Notes: generated from the letters alone by a model not told the origin. 64,000 bases of DNA from Vandiemenella viatica (GCA_031002005.1 JARYHS010013630.1:34249504-34313503); one strand, 5' to 3'; shown: positions 32,201 to 45,493, counted from the first letter of the stretch. Translations and numbers: made by a program.

Positions 32201-34740
32201 GACATTTATTTATTGACTCACCCTAGTACGTTAGTCTTTAAATGTATTCCTAGCTCTATAACTAATCTAACAGTGTAATATTTGAAATTAAAGTTTTTGC
32301 TAAGCAATCAGCTATTAAAAAATATTTGTTTTTTCCATCTTCTTCAAATCATTGTACTCTGGTTAACCACCTAAAGACACATCTATGGAGACCAAGTCTG
32401 CTAAATTAACAGCTCACATTCAATGCTTTTGACCGTTTTCCACTGTTGTATAACAATAACCAAATTTAAGAGTTTTTCCACATTGTATGTGGAAAATAAT
32501 TTTATATTGATATATTGGTTTAAGGTCACTGTATACACTACTGTTTGTGAACATTGCAGCACCCGAAGGAATGGTCTGAATCGCTCCAAAATTTGATGGT
32601 GTTTAGAACAGTAGAACCGTAATAAGTGAATAAGATTGCAGATGAAATGGCATGAATGTAGCCTAGCAGTACACTCTTTTGAATGCCCAGACATGTGAAT
32701 GTCATGCCACGTTCAGTTGGTGCATAGCTATCAAACTAAGTGAAAACGTGCAAGAAAGTGCCAGTGTGCCTTGCCAATATTAATGAGCAGAGAGAGATTT
32801 TAGAGCCCGAGGCTATGCCCCTCATGCAGGCAGCTTCTCCTGCCATTTTTTGGCAGGACTATGCCCAGTTACTTGTGGCATGCAATATGCAAGTCTTCTT
32901 TGAATAATGACAAGTATCACTGCTTCCTTGCCTGCACAGTTGAATGAAATGTTACGTATTGAACATGGTTGACTAAAAACTTGTTCTTTCCGGTCCTCCT
33001 GCAACCACTATCAGTGTTCAGTGAACACCCTCACATACCACGCGGAAGTGTGTTCTCTGGGAGCATATCCAGGCTCTCCTTGATTCCATGCCATGGCATC
33101 CAGAGGCTCTGTCTGCAGAATGTGGCAGTTTTTACACTGTACTGAATTCTCACAGTCAAAGTTCATTTAGTTATTCATTTGTGTATTGTCATGTCACAAA
33201 TATTGAAATAAATATTTTTAATCACATCTTCTTTCTGGCAATGTTATTTTCACAAAATGTAGTGTATCTATCAAGCTACTACATTTTAAAACAAATAAAA
33301 TGAAATAAATAATCACATAATATGCAAACTGAAGTTGTGCAGACCAACAAAAATGGACTCAAACTCAGGATTATATTCTGTATTTCAGTCATATCCTTAA
33401 TTATGGAAGAAAAAATTAGAACAAATTACTCAATGAGCCAATTATTATTTGCCCATGGAAACAGAATAAAATGAACCAATAGAATTATGACTTTTTTTGC
33501 AAAATTCTTTATTCAACTTCAGCTCCTCACACTATCCATATAGATATTTACTGAATTTGTTAAATTTCCTTATTGGTAAAGATTGTCAATATTTTAGAGT
33601 TTTAAAAATTTACTTTTTGGTTTTAAACAACATCACATGCTCATGGAAATACACAGCCATCAAAAAATGTGTCCACGATTTAAATGGTGCACACTGAGAA
33701 CAATTTACCAATTTTTAATTTTAATGTATACCATATCTGAGGGTTTTATGATTCATTTTTAGCATCAACACATTACAGAAACAGAGAGCAAGAGGATCTT
33801 AGTAACAGGATCGATGTCCATTGAATCAAACTACCAACAAGAGCCAATTTTGCCATTTAAGATTTTATCTTTGGTGTTGGTTTCAAAGCAATGTCTATGC
33901 TGGGATCAGGGACCTAAACCATTTATAAGAAAGAATCAATGCTGCAACTATGCCTGACTTCTGATATGATCAAGCATACATGCATTGAGATTAGTAACTG
34001 CCTGGAAAAGTGCCTAGTGAAAAGAGAAATTTACACTGAAACCTACTATGTATAGCAAAAAGAAACTAAACAGAAAATTTTCAATAAGTAATGTGTCTTT
34101 TGATTCTAAAAAATAAACACTATAATTTATTATTTAATGCTAAAATCATGAACATCTGTTTTGATAACACTGTTTCTTTTAAAATAAAGTATAATAAGAA
34201 ATATTTAAATCATTTTATTTGTCTGAATACATCCGAGTTATATACATGTGGCAATACAGCTTACAGTAGCTACAAAATATACTGTCAGAATCATGGTCTG
34301 TTTGTATACAATGTACCAAAAAGGAATATTAACCTACGATGCCAGATCAGAAATCAGTGCATCAATTGCAGACTACACAAAATCAGTTTCAAAACTATAT
34401 GCTTCACTTTTACTTATGGAAACATTTTCCAGAATTCCTGCCAGTCCAGTTGCTTTTCGACCTGTAGAAGAAATCAATCACAGGGTGTACAAAACAATGC
34501 ATTTCAATTTATACAGATAAAAAATTATATGTTAGAATCTATTAATTTATATAAACAAAGTATTTCATACATTAGATCATAGTGAGCCTCAAACAAGTAT
34601 ATCTTGTTTCCTTTCAAAACAATGGTTTTATTTTCTATGCCATTTCACTAACACATTTAAAGGAATGGCAGTGACGAATGGAAACAAGGATGTAGCAGAT
34701 CTGGAAGTGTACACAGCTTTCTAAGTCATAGAATAGAAAG
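32201..34740. other. unassigned DNA
   Basis: Several frames of 60-160 codons exist (for example 34091-34582) but none shows a domain, codon pattern or splice context I can support. Confidence 0.35.
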
Positions 34741-34744
34741 GATT

Positions 34745-34935
34745 TACCGGGCGACTAAACATAAAATCCTACAGGAGTAGCTTTCGATAAAGTACTCCGG
34801 CCATCCTGATCTGGGTTTTCCATGGTTTCCCCAGATCACTCCATGTGAATGCTGGGATGGTTCCTCACAATAGCCCATGGGTACCTCCTGCCATATCCCG
34901 TATACCCCTTCCAAACCATTACCTTCCCAGGTAGG
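34745..34935 (-). mobile_element. SINE-like dispersed repeat, copy 2
   Basis: In reverse orientation it reads aaggtaatggtttggaaggg, cccatgggctattgtgagga, accatcccagcattc and aaccatggaaaacccagatc. It is about as well preserved as the copy at 38030. Confidence 0.7.
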
Positions 34936-36300
34936 TGCAATGAACTGTATATAGATTGCAAGGAAATCAAAGAAGCTGGATATCAAAATAAAATGATAGG
35001 GAAATAAACAACTACTGTCATTGACACACAAACAAATATACAAACACATTGAAATTTTTGGATGTCTACTCCTTATCAATAAAAAAACATAGCACACACA
35101 ATGCGACAAGGGCCAATTGTTGTGGAGTGTGGCAGTTGTGCATACAGATGGAATGAACACAGGTTAGATGGAGGAATTAGTATGGAAGTGGGGGAAATGA
35201 GCTGAAGAGAATATATATGAATTTACAAAATCAATGCATAAAACAAAATATATCACGAAAAAAAGAGAGCCAAAAGAAAATATTTGTATGACAATATTTA
35301 TAACATTAAGTTACAAAAAAAAAAAAAATAATAATAATAATTAATTTAGGTAAATTTAACTAAAACATCACCACCAGCAGTGAGTGGTTGTTCATGTTAG
35401 GTCAAAGAATAAAAAGGAGGAAAGGCATAGTGTAAAAAGAAGGAAAATTTAATTTGATTCTGATGAGTGATGAAGGAAATGGAATGTAAAGAGGAACCTT
35501 GTAAGAGATCCTGGAGGACAAGAAAAGTATGAAGATGGTAGAAATTGCAGTGTGTTGATGGTAAGTGCTGGTATCAGAAAGCTGTGTCAGGGCTTCAGCC
35601 TAGTTATCACTGTGGTCCATGAGTAAAGGTTGAGCCACTGTTGGGTGAGAGGATGGTGATATCATTCTTACACAGTTCTCTCATGGCACGTGTTTTCACA
35701 AAGCTGTAGTTGAAGTAAGGAATGGAGTTCAGGAAGGAGGGTGAGGCAAGGATGGAAGAAAGAAACTCTTGGAATAAAGGAAGGGGGGTGATTTTAGGGA
35801 AGAGGGGGTGGAACCAGTTAAATTAAAGGTATGAAATGCTTTAGCAGACAATATTTGCCACCAGTTATCACTTTCTGCTGTGGTAGCAAAGGGGTACAGT
35901 ACAGCCAGCAGAGACTGCAGAGGAGTGCTAATGAGTCCCAGAGCAATACAGCATGGTTGAACTTCGATTTATAAGTTTCATATGTGAAAAAAAATAAGCA
36001 CTGATTCTACTATAAGAGTTTCATACTATAAAGGATATGCTGGTAATCTAGTCCCCACATGTGGGGAAGTGTTTATGCATCCAGGACAGACACTGATAGC
36101 TCTCACTGTAAAATAGTATATTATTCAGTTTTTCCCCAGGGACTATCCCATGAAAGCCTATGTCAATTCCCTCAGCCTGAACAACTGAAAAAGGGGACAT
36201 ACAAAAACAATGAAACAAGAACTGAACATCAGGGTCATCAACATCAAGGGATATTCTACTAGTTAGCTGTCCTTTCTATATGTATTGAGATTTTTGTAGC
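34936..36300. other. unassigned DNA with one dispersed block
   Basis: 35580-35630 is the inverse of a block at about 45200-45245 and 60805-60850 (ggaccacagtgat..aggctgaagcc). No gene is supported. Confidence 0.4.
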
Positions 36301-36537
36301 CAAAGGTGATAGAGTGAGTCATAAAATGGTGCTAAACAAGGTAAAAATTATTGGAGTAGATGAAAAAGTGATTTACTGGGCAGAAAAATTCTTAAAAGAT
36401 AGAAAGCAAAATGTTGGGGCAAGGAATGCAGTATTAAAGTGGAAATGAAAATGAGAGTGCCTCAGGGAAGTGTATTGGGAGCATTGCTACTCGTCATTCT
36501 AATGAATGATTGCTTTGGTGGATTATTATCAGAAGTT

Positions 36538-37872
36538 AGGTTCTTATCTTGGTTGTCCGGGTTGAACTGCGACAATTTATTGAAACCTAACGTTTCGGCC
36601 ATCATTTTGTAGTCTTCTTCAGAGGACTGTCATGGCTGGAACTTCTGCCGCTTATATATAGCTCCCGAAGGGCGAGCTAACCATTCGAAGTGATGTCACT
36701 CAAGCTACCACCGTCAGCGTAGCCGATCCGATGGGAGTTTGCGTCTCACGTTTACCTAATCAAGCATGACCATATTTGGTCAAGTTGTAGCCCGCCGTCT
36801 GCATTCATATTATCTGGTCTGTTTTTGATTTCCAATGCTTCTCTGACACGCCTGGGTCACCATCTGCTTTCCTGAATCAGTACACTAGTGTCACTAAAAA
36901 AAATTGCATTCCCACTGTCAGCAGAATGTTGTGCTACAGCTGTTTGGCTGAGGTCATTATTTTTAAGATGTCATATGTGCTCACACAGCCTTTCCTTCAC
37001 TGTCTGTCCTGTCTCGCCGATATACACTTGGCCACAGCTACAGGAAATTTGGAATACACCCCCTGTTTGCAAATTCTCCCTCTGGTCTTTAACCTTTACA
37101 AGCCCAGCAGAAATCTTCCTAGGCGCTCTGTATATAGGAAGGATAGTTTTCATCTTTAAAAGACGGCTGATTTTATCCGTTACCCCATGGACGGAGGGTA
37201 ATACTGCCAAGGGTTCATCTGTATGTCTTCTGGTTTCAACTTCCGGTGCTAGAGCACCGGATGGTACTCAAGGTTCAAGCCTTGCGGTGGCCTTATTGAT
37301 GATGTCAAGGCTGTAGCCGTTGGCCAGAAATGTCGTCTTCAAAATTTCTTTTTCAGCGGCTATGCTCACTTTGTCACCGACTATGAAAGCAAGGACAGTG
37401 AAAGTTCTTAAAATTCCATGTTTCACTGCTGGATGGTGGCGAGAGGCTGCATGCAAATAGTGATTTGTGTGCGTGGGCTTGCGATAAACGCCGTGGCCTA
37501 GGGAGCCATCTTCCTTCCACTTCACGATCACGTCCATAAAAGGAAGTTGTTTGTCCATCTCAACCTCCATTGTGAACCTAATATTATTGTGGGCTGTATT
37601 TAAGTGTTGGAAAAAAGCTTGGAGGGATTCTCATCCTTGAGGCCAGATAACAAATGTGTCGTCCACATAATGCAGCCATAAAGAAGGTTTCAGATTGTAA
37701 TTGTTTACCACTTCAGCCTCAAATGCCTCCATAAACACATTGGCCACAATTGGAGATAGTGGGCAACCAATCGCTGCTCCCTCATTAGGTTTCGATAAAT
37801 TGACACGGTTCAACCTGGACAACGAAGACAACATCGACAACGACCGCAGAAGTCTGCGCACCCACAAAAGTT
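36538..37872 (-). mobile_element. Penelope-like element (RT + GIY-YIG)
   Basis: On the minus strand, 37867-37631 holds GCPLSPIVANVFMEAFE and LWLHYVDDTFVIW, the Penelope RT core with the catalytic YVDD. 37570-37268 continues with LPFMDVIVKWKEDGSL and YRKPTHTNHYLH. 37210-36971 reads GGVFQISCSCGQVYIGETGQTVKER, in which the C-x-C-x-YIG-T block is the GIY-YIG endonuclease, followed by degraded NRPDN. The N-terminal part is missing, so it is 5'-truncated, and the frames are broken between domains. Confidence 0.87.
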
Positions 37873-38029
37873 GGGTTAGTTGCAGATGACATAATGCTTC
37901 ATAAGAGGATCAAAACAATAGACAACTGAACATCTGCAGGGTGATCTGGACAGGATATCTAGGTCAACATGGGAAGAAGATAAATGCAAAAAAAAAAAAA
38001 AAAGTTACCTTATTAGGTGCAAAGATGAA

Positions 38030-38180
38030 AAACTGATCTGGGTTTTCCATGGTTTCCCTAGATCGCTCCAGGCGAATGCTGGGATGGTTCCTCACAATAG
38101 CCCATGGGCGCCACTTGCCATATCCCGTATATCCCTTCCAAACCATTACCTTTCCTGATAGGTGCAATGCACCCTCCGTC
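38030..38180 (-). mobile_element. SINE-like dispersed repeat, copy 3
   Basis: Reverse orientation; same landmarks as the 34745 copy (aaccatggaaaacccagatc, catcccagcattcgcctgga). An A-run sits just left of it (37987-38003). It is inserted in the LINE at 36305-38620. Confidence 0.7.
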
Positions 38181-38620
38181 AAACACTTTTAGTGAATCGC
38201 GGAGTAATAGTAAATAGTAAAACAAAAGATTGATTATGGTTACAATGTGGGGAAAGAATTTCTGTTGAGAACTTGAAATGTAAATACCTTGGCATAACAA
38301 TTGATAAACACTAGGACAAATTGGTCAGGTAGTGGGAAAAGGTTTCAAAATCCTCCACTTGTTTGAGAGAGTGATGAGCAGCTGTACTAGAGAAGTAAGG
38401 GTTACAAAATGTTGGTCAGACCATTGCTGAATATTGTAGTGCAATATGGGAACCACATTTTTGGGTTTCAAGTACAGGAGTTGGAGGGGGAGCAAAGAAA
38501 TTCTGCTAGATTTGACTCTGGAAATTATCGCAGAACACAATCAGTCAGTGATATGATAAAGGAGCAGGGATGGGATTTATTGTATAGTGTATTGCTACAC
38601 AACATTGAAATATATTTGTG

Positions 38621-39329
38621 AGAAGCTGGACCTGTAGGTCGCGCAGGTGGAGGATGCAAACAAAAAGTAATTGACTGTCCGGCCGTGTTCTGGAATGTGA
38701 CCTTGGAACGGGTAGCCCTCAGTGAAGGAAAAAAATGCGGCCGCTAGGTTGGCATGGTGGGGAATGTACAGTGGATTGTAGGTGGTGTGGTGGAATGTGT
38801 GGCCAGCTTACAGAACATGAGATGTGGCAACTAATGCTGGTGCAGCCTGTGGTGGTTCTTAGGTTACATGTCACCATGAGAGTGGATGTGGGTCTCTAAT
38901 GGCCAGCAGAAAATGGATCATCACCTCAGACGACTGTGGGCAGCAGACTTGGCGCCTTCTGATAAATGGTAACTCTACAGAAATGTTTATCACCGCAAAT
39001 CGCTACTGTATAGATCAATCTAGTGTCGCCCTAGAGAATCTGATTGCTCCGTTGAGCTTAATGGACAGACAAAAAAAAAAAAAACCCGAGAACTGATGTA
39101 AAATGAACCCATTACTGGATTTTGAGATGTTAGTTTAATTGTATCATATTATTGCTAATAACATTAGATGAAAAATAATTTTGTAATAAATGTATTCATG
39201 TCAAACGTAGGTACAAGGTGTTGTCAATGTGTAAAACAATATTCCAATTCCTCATGCCAGCAATTTCAATAATTAATACTATTTTTGTTGATAATTTAAG
39301 CAAACAAAAAAGTAATTTAATTCTTAAAA
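38621..39329. other. unassigned DNA
   Basis: No supported gene. 38630-38900 is GC-richer than its surroundings and may be another insertion. Confidence 0.35.
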
Positions 39330-39655
39330 AGAGGAAGTACAAGGTGTACACTTCAACTGCAAGAAAGGAGAAGGGTGGAGAGAATCATGGGAGTGATATA
39401 TTGGTGATGATGAGGTGTGGAAAGATTGGTGGAAGAATTAGGAGAGGTGCATTGAAGCGAAAAAATGACCAAGACCACACATTGGCACTCGTTTTTAAGC
39501 ATAAGGGTGTGGGAAGATTTTCTTTTGCAGGTAAGGGGGTAAGGGATTGGAATAAATTAACAAGAGAAATGATTAATAATTTACTGAAAATGCTAAAAGA
39601 ATTGAAATTTGAAATTAGTCGAGGGAAAAGTGGGAAAATGAAAGGGGAAAAATGA
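39330..39655 (+). pseudogene. possible LINE C-terminal fragment
   Basis: The frame ends with LALVFKHKGVGRFSFAGKG, then VRDWNKLTREMINNLLKML and a lysine-rich tail, reminiscent of the F-R--RDWN-LP end of CR1-like LINEs. It may be the 3' end of the LINE at 36305, after a further insertion. Weak evidence. Confidence 0.4.
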
Positions 39656-40499
39656 TGTGTAGGGAAATTGCTACCGGAGCAAGCACTAATTTGCAATTAA
39701 ATTAAATTAAACCAACCAAATAATATCATTAACAGTTTTCCCAAAGCTACGATTTTTCCATCCTCTGGCAGAAAAGAAATTTTCTTCATACACAAACATC
39801 TGAGAAGAATGGTTAGATTGTGTGGTAATTTGCAAACAAAAGAATGTGGTAATTAGGCAAAATTTTGGAAGATTAATTGTTTATTTCTAAGTTGCCAAAG
39901 GACATATGGAAATGAAAGACGAGGTGAGAATGGGTTGATACCAGGGAAAAGACACAACAAGAGTTCTTCATGAAGAATGTTATTAGAAGTAAAGATATAG
40001 ATTTTATCAATTTAGCAAGGAAGACCTGATATGGATCATTAGCTCAAAGTTATCTGCACAGTCCTAACATATTCTGATGTAACTACAGATGGACATAGAA
40101 AGAAGCCACAGAGAAGATACATCACTTAAAACTTGTGAAATAAGAGTGAGAAGGATCTGATGAAATGAAATCCAAATAGAACAAAGATGCCATCCTTATC
40201 AGGAGATTGAGAATGATGGCGGAAGAGAGTGAACAGTGATTGGGACCTTGAGGAAGACAGAAGGAACAATGAAAGGAGATCAGAACAGTTCAGAAGATTC
40301 AGTAGAGAAAGAAGCAAGTACTAGAGAATAAAGGAAAATCAGAGGAGAGAGGAAAATTAGAGGATACAGAAAAATTAGAGAAGACAGAATATCAAAGAAA
40401 GGAAAATAAGAGAAATAAGTGCTAAGAACAAGAGGAACCAGCGAAAAGGGAAGAAAAACCAACCGTAAACTAATTCATTCCTCTGATATGGCCCCTGCA
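39656..40499. other. unassigned DNA, purine-rich
   Basis: 40140-40450 is a purine-rich stretch on the plus strand. From 40423 onward the sequence is repeated after the assembly gap (56056 onward). Confidence 0.45.
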
Positions 40500-41033
40500 A
40501 GCACCGAAGGAGGAAGGGTCCATAAAGATGAGGAAATTCTCAATAGGTAACGGCACATTCAAACAGCTTTTATCAGAAATTGAGAGCATTCCAGATAACA
40601 GGATTAAGTTCTATTCTTCAACATAAAGGTGGCAAAAAATGATTCACAGATACAGGCTCAGAAGGTTTATTGGTTGAACTAATAAAGAGCTGAAACCTAA
40701 ACACACCGTGATAGGGATGGTAACAGTATCAGCAACCAGAGCAATGATTGAAAATAGTAGCAAAAAATTCTTCCTATTAGGTAAAATAGAGGATGCAAAT
40801 TGAAGAATCAGTTTTCATCGTTCCACAAATTTACATCTATTGCACCACTGGGATAAAAAAGGAAATGCATATGACATAAACGACCAAGAGATCTCCAAGG
40901 ATAGTTCGGCTGCCAAGTTACGGAGTCTACATTTGCCGTGTTGTGTCTACCATAACCTAACCCAGTAATCCCAATGGGTACAGGACAACTAAAAGTATTA
41001 GTTTGAATCTGAACCACAGAGTATCGTAGCATA

Positions 41034-43395
41034 AAGTAAAAGCTCCTTATTCGCGGGGGATACATTCCATAAATATGCTGCGAATATGGAAACCGTGAAT
41101 ATGGAATGGGAATTTGGAATGGGATTATAGGGTATACATTCCAAGGTTAAAAAAATCAAATTAAAATCAATTTATTAAGAAATTTTAAGCAACACGTTTT
41201 AATTATTATTGTCAGGCTTAGGAAATGTTTTAAAGGATTTAGTAATTTTTTTCTTGTTTTGTCACTTTTAAAAGGTTTTTCTATTCGGATTGATATTCAG
41301 CTGTGGCATTAACTGTTTGTATTTTAAAAACAAGACTTTCTTCCAAAGACAGATCAATTTTTATGAAGAATTCACAAAACTCATTTGCTATACGCAGACC
41401 TTCACTCAGGTTTTTTAAATTAAACGTCACCATTTCAGTGCTCATTGAAGCCTCTTCTTCAATGGGTTGGGGATTTCACATTTCCTCCACGTCAATTTCA
41501 GTCAGTCTTGCGATTCAAGCAACTCTTGAATGTCACTTGATTCTATCTGTTCAAAACCATCTCGTCCTACTCTATTTGGAAGTTGAGCAATGTTTGCATT
41601 TAAAGTTTGAATTTGCATGGATTCTCCACAGTTTCAAACAGTGAGATCAGGACACAGTTTTCTCCAGCATGATTACACAGTGTATGACTTCAGTTCTTGC
41701 AATAATTCTTTCAGTGGCGGATCCAGGATTTTGGTTTGGGAGGGGCTGGGATTTTGGTTTGTGAGGGGCTGCGATTTTGGTTTGGGGGGAGGGGCAGCTC
41801 GACTCAGGTGAGGCTAGGCTTTATAGGTGGGGGGTGGGTCAGTGATAGAAATCTCATGTCAACATTTTTATTTAAAATTTACGATGTCGTCAGCAGTGAC
41901 CTAGATGCTTTTGGGGATTCTTTTATTGTAACAAAGCATTTTGCTACGTCAAAAGCTTTTCCAGCATTGCATAACATACATATCAGGATTGTATTCCATG
42001 GTGTCCAGTATGATTTTGAATGTTTGTCTAATGTAATAGAGCTTAAAGACCTGGATTATTCCTTTGTACATAGGTTGAAGTAAAGCTGTCATGTTAGGGA
42101 AAGAATATCACCTTTATATTTGGATGCATAGTTTCAAGCTCAAGAAGGGGACCCGGTGCATTGTCCAAAACTAAAATGGCCTAAAGTCAACATTATTTTT
42201 CTTTAAATAAGTTTCAACTTCATGATTACGGAACCAGTCACAGAAAATAACACTTGTAACTCACAACTTCTTATTTGCACGTGAAAACACCAGCAGGTTG
42301 TCCTTGTTTTGATTTTTCACAGCACGGGGATTTAAAGATCTGCAAAGCGTTAGTGGCTTAATAACACGAACACCTGATGCTATAGAACAGAGCATCAGTG
42401 TAACTATATCTTTTGCTGCCTTGAAACCAATTTTCACTTTAGGATATTAAAGTTTTATTTGTCATTCTTTTCCAGAGCAGGACAGTTTCACCTGCATTAA
42501 ACACTTGTTCAGGTTTGTACCCACCATCAACAATTGTGTTTAAAAATTATTCTGGATAGCGGCGGTGGCTGCAGATGCAGCTTCTCCATCAATTCTGATA
42601 GTATGCAATGATTTTAGCACCCTGAATTTATTGAACCAACCTTCAGATGCTTGAAATCCACAATTGTACGTTCATCAACATATTCTTTAAAATGCATGTA
42701 GGGACGCTTTGCCAACTCGCAGATCATAGGACCATTTAAGGGCACTCTTTTCTAGTTACGGTCTTCAATCGATAATGATAACGGAGATTCCACTTTTTCT
42801 ATTGCTGGACAATTTCTGCAGAGGTTCGAAGCTATGAAATTCCGCATTTTGTCTTCTGATTTCTTGATGATTTGTTAACACTGAAAGAACATGATATGGT
42901 GCAAACGAAAGGCCAAAACGTAAACGGTCAAGCATTTCTACTTTTACTCTAAGCGGCAACACAACTTTTTTCGGTGTAGGAACTAATTTTTCTTTGCTTT
43001 TGCTAGACATTATAAATTGTGAACGAAGCATAGGAGACGTGTGTTTTTCACTCAGAATTATTTTAACAACTGACTTGTTGAAGTAATAATATATACAGAG
43101 CAGGTCGTGGCGAAGCGGATTTTATAAAAGGTCATAGCAGAAAGTGTAATACAGCAGCAGCAATGGCTTTTAACAATTAACTTTAGGTTTAGTGGCAATA
43201 AGATTTGCTTTTTTGTCGTTTTGGTTAGACAGAATGATTCTCGGCACAAGCCAGCAATATTCAAACGATGCCGACACGTTAGTAAAGGATACCGAATCCG
43301 CTGAATGTACCGGAAGGATTCGCGAATAATAAAAACTTCAAGTGGCGACAGTTATTGTCACAATTATTTTAACTGCAAATAAAGAGCTTTGACTG
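41034..43395 (-). mobile_element. Tigger/pogo transposon, 2.36 kb
   Basis: The left terminus aagtaaaagctccttattcg and the right, inverted (cagtcaaagctctttatttg), are imperfect inverted repeats. TA dinucleotides flank both ends (41032-41033, 43396-43397), as for Tc1/mariner-pogo elements. A CENP-B-like transposase is on the minus strand. The element is interrupted at about 41714-41850 by a short 'cagtggcggatccagg' piece with three copies of a ~24-bp GGATTTTGGTTTG unit. Confidence 0.8.
42000..43031 (-). pseudogene. Tigger (pogo/CENP-B-like) transposase, broken
   Basis: The start reads MSSKSKEKLVPTPKKVVLPL then VKVEMLDRLRFGLS, the Tigger N-terminal helix-turn-helix. Further along, 42600-42000 has GEAASAAT, KIGFKAAKDIVTLMLCSIAS, VIKPLTLCRSLNPRAVKNQN and DWFRNHEVETYLKKNNVDF, matching the DDE domain in order. 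The first catalytic Asp block (NADETGL) is lost, and stops are frequent. Confidence 0.8.
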
Positions 43396-44290
43396 TACTT
43401 CACATGAACAAAGCAAAGCTTTTCCAGAAGTGAGCGTCAGTTTTAAGGGTCATAATAATTCAAGCCAAGTATGCTGGGATGGACTGGTAATTGATGGTCA
43501 CAAAGGTATCCTGTTGGGAGAGATTGGAGATATCTAGAATTTTTTCAGAGTGTATGATCTCCTCTGTAAGGAGGTGGCCAAAGTGAATTGTGTTTGGCTC
43601 TATTGTGCAAGAAATGTACTGCTTGTACAAAATGTACCAGTTTCAACAATACAAAATAAAATAAATAGAGTGATTACAGTAATGAAAGACTTAGCCAAAG
43701 GATGGCAAATAAAAAAACACCATACATGCGCCCTGTGTGGATAAGGCAATTGAAGAGTTTAGTGACATTTTTACTGGTAAGCCTGGATTAGTTTAGGATA
43801 GGGGAGGATGAAAACATGTCTCGGGGGCAATGGGGGGTGAAACAGCTTTGCCACCTGTACGCTAGCTTTACACCATCATCAATACTACGTCTCATATGTG
43901 GCCTCTTAAAGTTTAAAACCTTCATTCTAACATCACATACTTAGGAATGTTCCAAGAAAGTCTACCTCAAATGGCAGATCGTCTCAAAGAGTTTCCTGTT
44001 ACACCAATTGCCAGTTACGATGAGAACTGTCATAAAACTTGGAACCTGAAGAAAAAAAGTATTCAAAAGGAAGGCAAAGTATGAGAAGGGCATCAAACCT
44101 ATAAAACGCAGAAGGGGGATCTAGTGCTTATGCGTACCCACTTTCAATTGTCTGCTGTGGAACCAAATATTAATAGGTTCAAACTCCCATATGAAGGACC
44201 ATTTAAAGTTTTTGCTATTACTTCAGAGAAGGCTTATATCCTAGCATATTCTAGAATTGGGAGGAATAAGGATACTTAGAATGTTGAAGT

Positions 44291-45493
44291 GATCATGCAT
44301 TTTAGGAGCCATAAGTCCACTGATCAAAACAAAACTACGTGGAGAAAATCTTAAAAATAAAGATTGCTTGACAAGTGTCAAATGGGATGTATGAATGTCA
44401 TTGTGTGGGTTGGATGTAAAGAACTGTTGTATATGGTAGAAGAAACTATGTAAACAGTAGGCATTACTGAATGCATAGTAACCTATGGTAAGTTTGTAAT
44501 GATGCCGTTACTAGGGAATAAAATAAAAATGAAAGAGGTTCTTGGGATAAATGTTTCTGTTACTTATGGGACTTCATAGAAAATGTATTTTTTATGCAGT
44601 CTATTATACAACATGAATATTGTATTTTGTAAAATTTTATACACCATCACCACAAAACCAAGATAGTAAGGAAGAACCTATTTCTTTTAAGGAACCATGT
44701 TTATATGTTGTGACGGACAATGTTCTTAAATGCGTAGAGGTTTGTGCCTAGAATTGTGTAAAATACCGGAGTGGCTACTAGCCAGAAATCATATGAAAAA
44801 CATTGACCTGTCATAGAAGGAAGTGAGCACAGATTGTGTGTACTGAGTCAGTCAGGAGCACTGACAATCATAACAGATTGTTATGCACCGTGGTAGTGAA
44901 CAAAGGTTGTTAATTTTTTGGCCACTGCATCAAAGATAGAGCATAACAAGGGATATTGGTCGAAGGAAAATGTGTCAATAAACTTGTTTGATACAATGGG
45001 AGTAGGATTGCTATTTATTATAACCAAGTAATTTGATATGGTTTTTTAATGATGAAACAAGTAATTTTTAGAGTAATATGATATAATTTGATGTACTGTT
45101 ACAGCACTTAAATAACTAAAACATGCCACAGGTAATCTGACAAAATATACAGAAATCAGATCATCATCATACTTCCAACTAATGGGTTTCCACCATCAGG
45201 GACATGGACCACAGTGATGATGAGGCTGAAGCCTCACATAGCTCTGACACAACCACATACCAATCACACCTTTGACTGCCAGGAAATACAATCTTTTCTT
45301 AACCACTAATGACCTCTACAAGGAGGCTGGCAATATGAATGGCTTAAAGGTAATTTACAAAAAGTTCTTGGTCTATCAATACTTCCAAACTTTTGTAACG
45401 ATCTTCTCATATATTTCAAAGATACACAACATTCCCTAAAACATCTATCTACAATGCCTACCCATTTACCTCCCAGAACTTTCATGGTCACCA
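44291..45493. other. flank of the retrovirus, unassigned
   Basis: No coding motif. 45180-45250 holds the dispersed block shared with 35580-35630. It ends directly at the 5' LTR. Confidence 0.45.

Larger units (their letters stand above)
36305..38620 (+). mobile_element. CR1/L2-like LINE, split by two insertions
   Basis: Plus-strand coding runs from 36305 (DRVSHKMVLNKVKIIGVDE, RMRVPQGSVLGALLL), stops at about 36537 within SEVRF, resumes at about 37875 with VADDIMLHKRIKTI and LQGDLDRISRSTW, is cut again by a SINE (38030-38180), and ends with ENLKCKYLGITID and SARFDSGNYRRTQSVSDMI. Read across the insertions, the RT order is complete from the QGS block through the catalytic ADD to the C-terminal region. 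Confidence 0.8.
40500..44290 (+). mobile_element. decayed Ty3/gypsy relic, split by Tigger
   Basis: 40530-40600 reads RKFSIGNGTFKQLLSEIES. Just after it, TDTGSEGLLVELIK (about 40635) carries the D-T-G-S aspartic protease motif. The homology continues with stops to 41033, where the Tigger begins. Right of the Tigger, 43960-44290 reads GDLVLMRTHFQLSA and FKLPYEGPFKVF, the C-terminal tail of a gypsy integrase. RT, RNase H and most of the integrase are deleted. No LTR was identified. Confidence 0.65.

Noticed and set aside
34091..34582. 163-codon plus-strand frame
   Set aside because: No motif, no splice context, AT-rich and biased to Ile/Asn/Lys/Tyr codons as random AT-rich DNA is.
41714..41850. 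a complete second hAT MITE inside the Tigger
   Set aside because: Only a left-end-like 'cagtggcggatccagg' is present; no matching right end or target duplication was found, so I mention it only within the Tigger entry.
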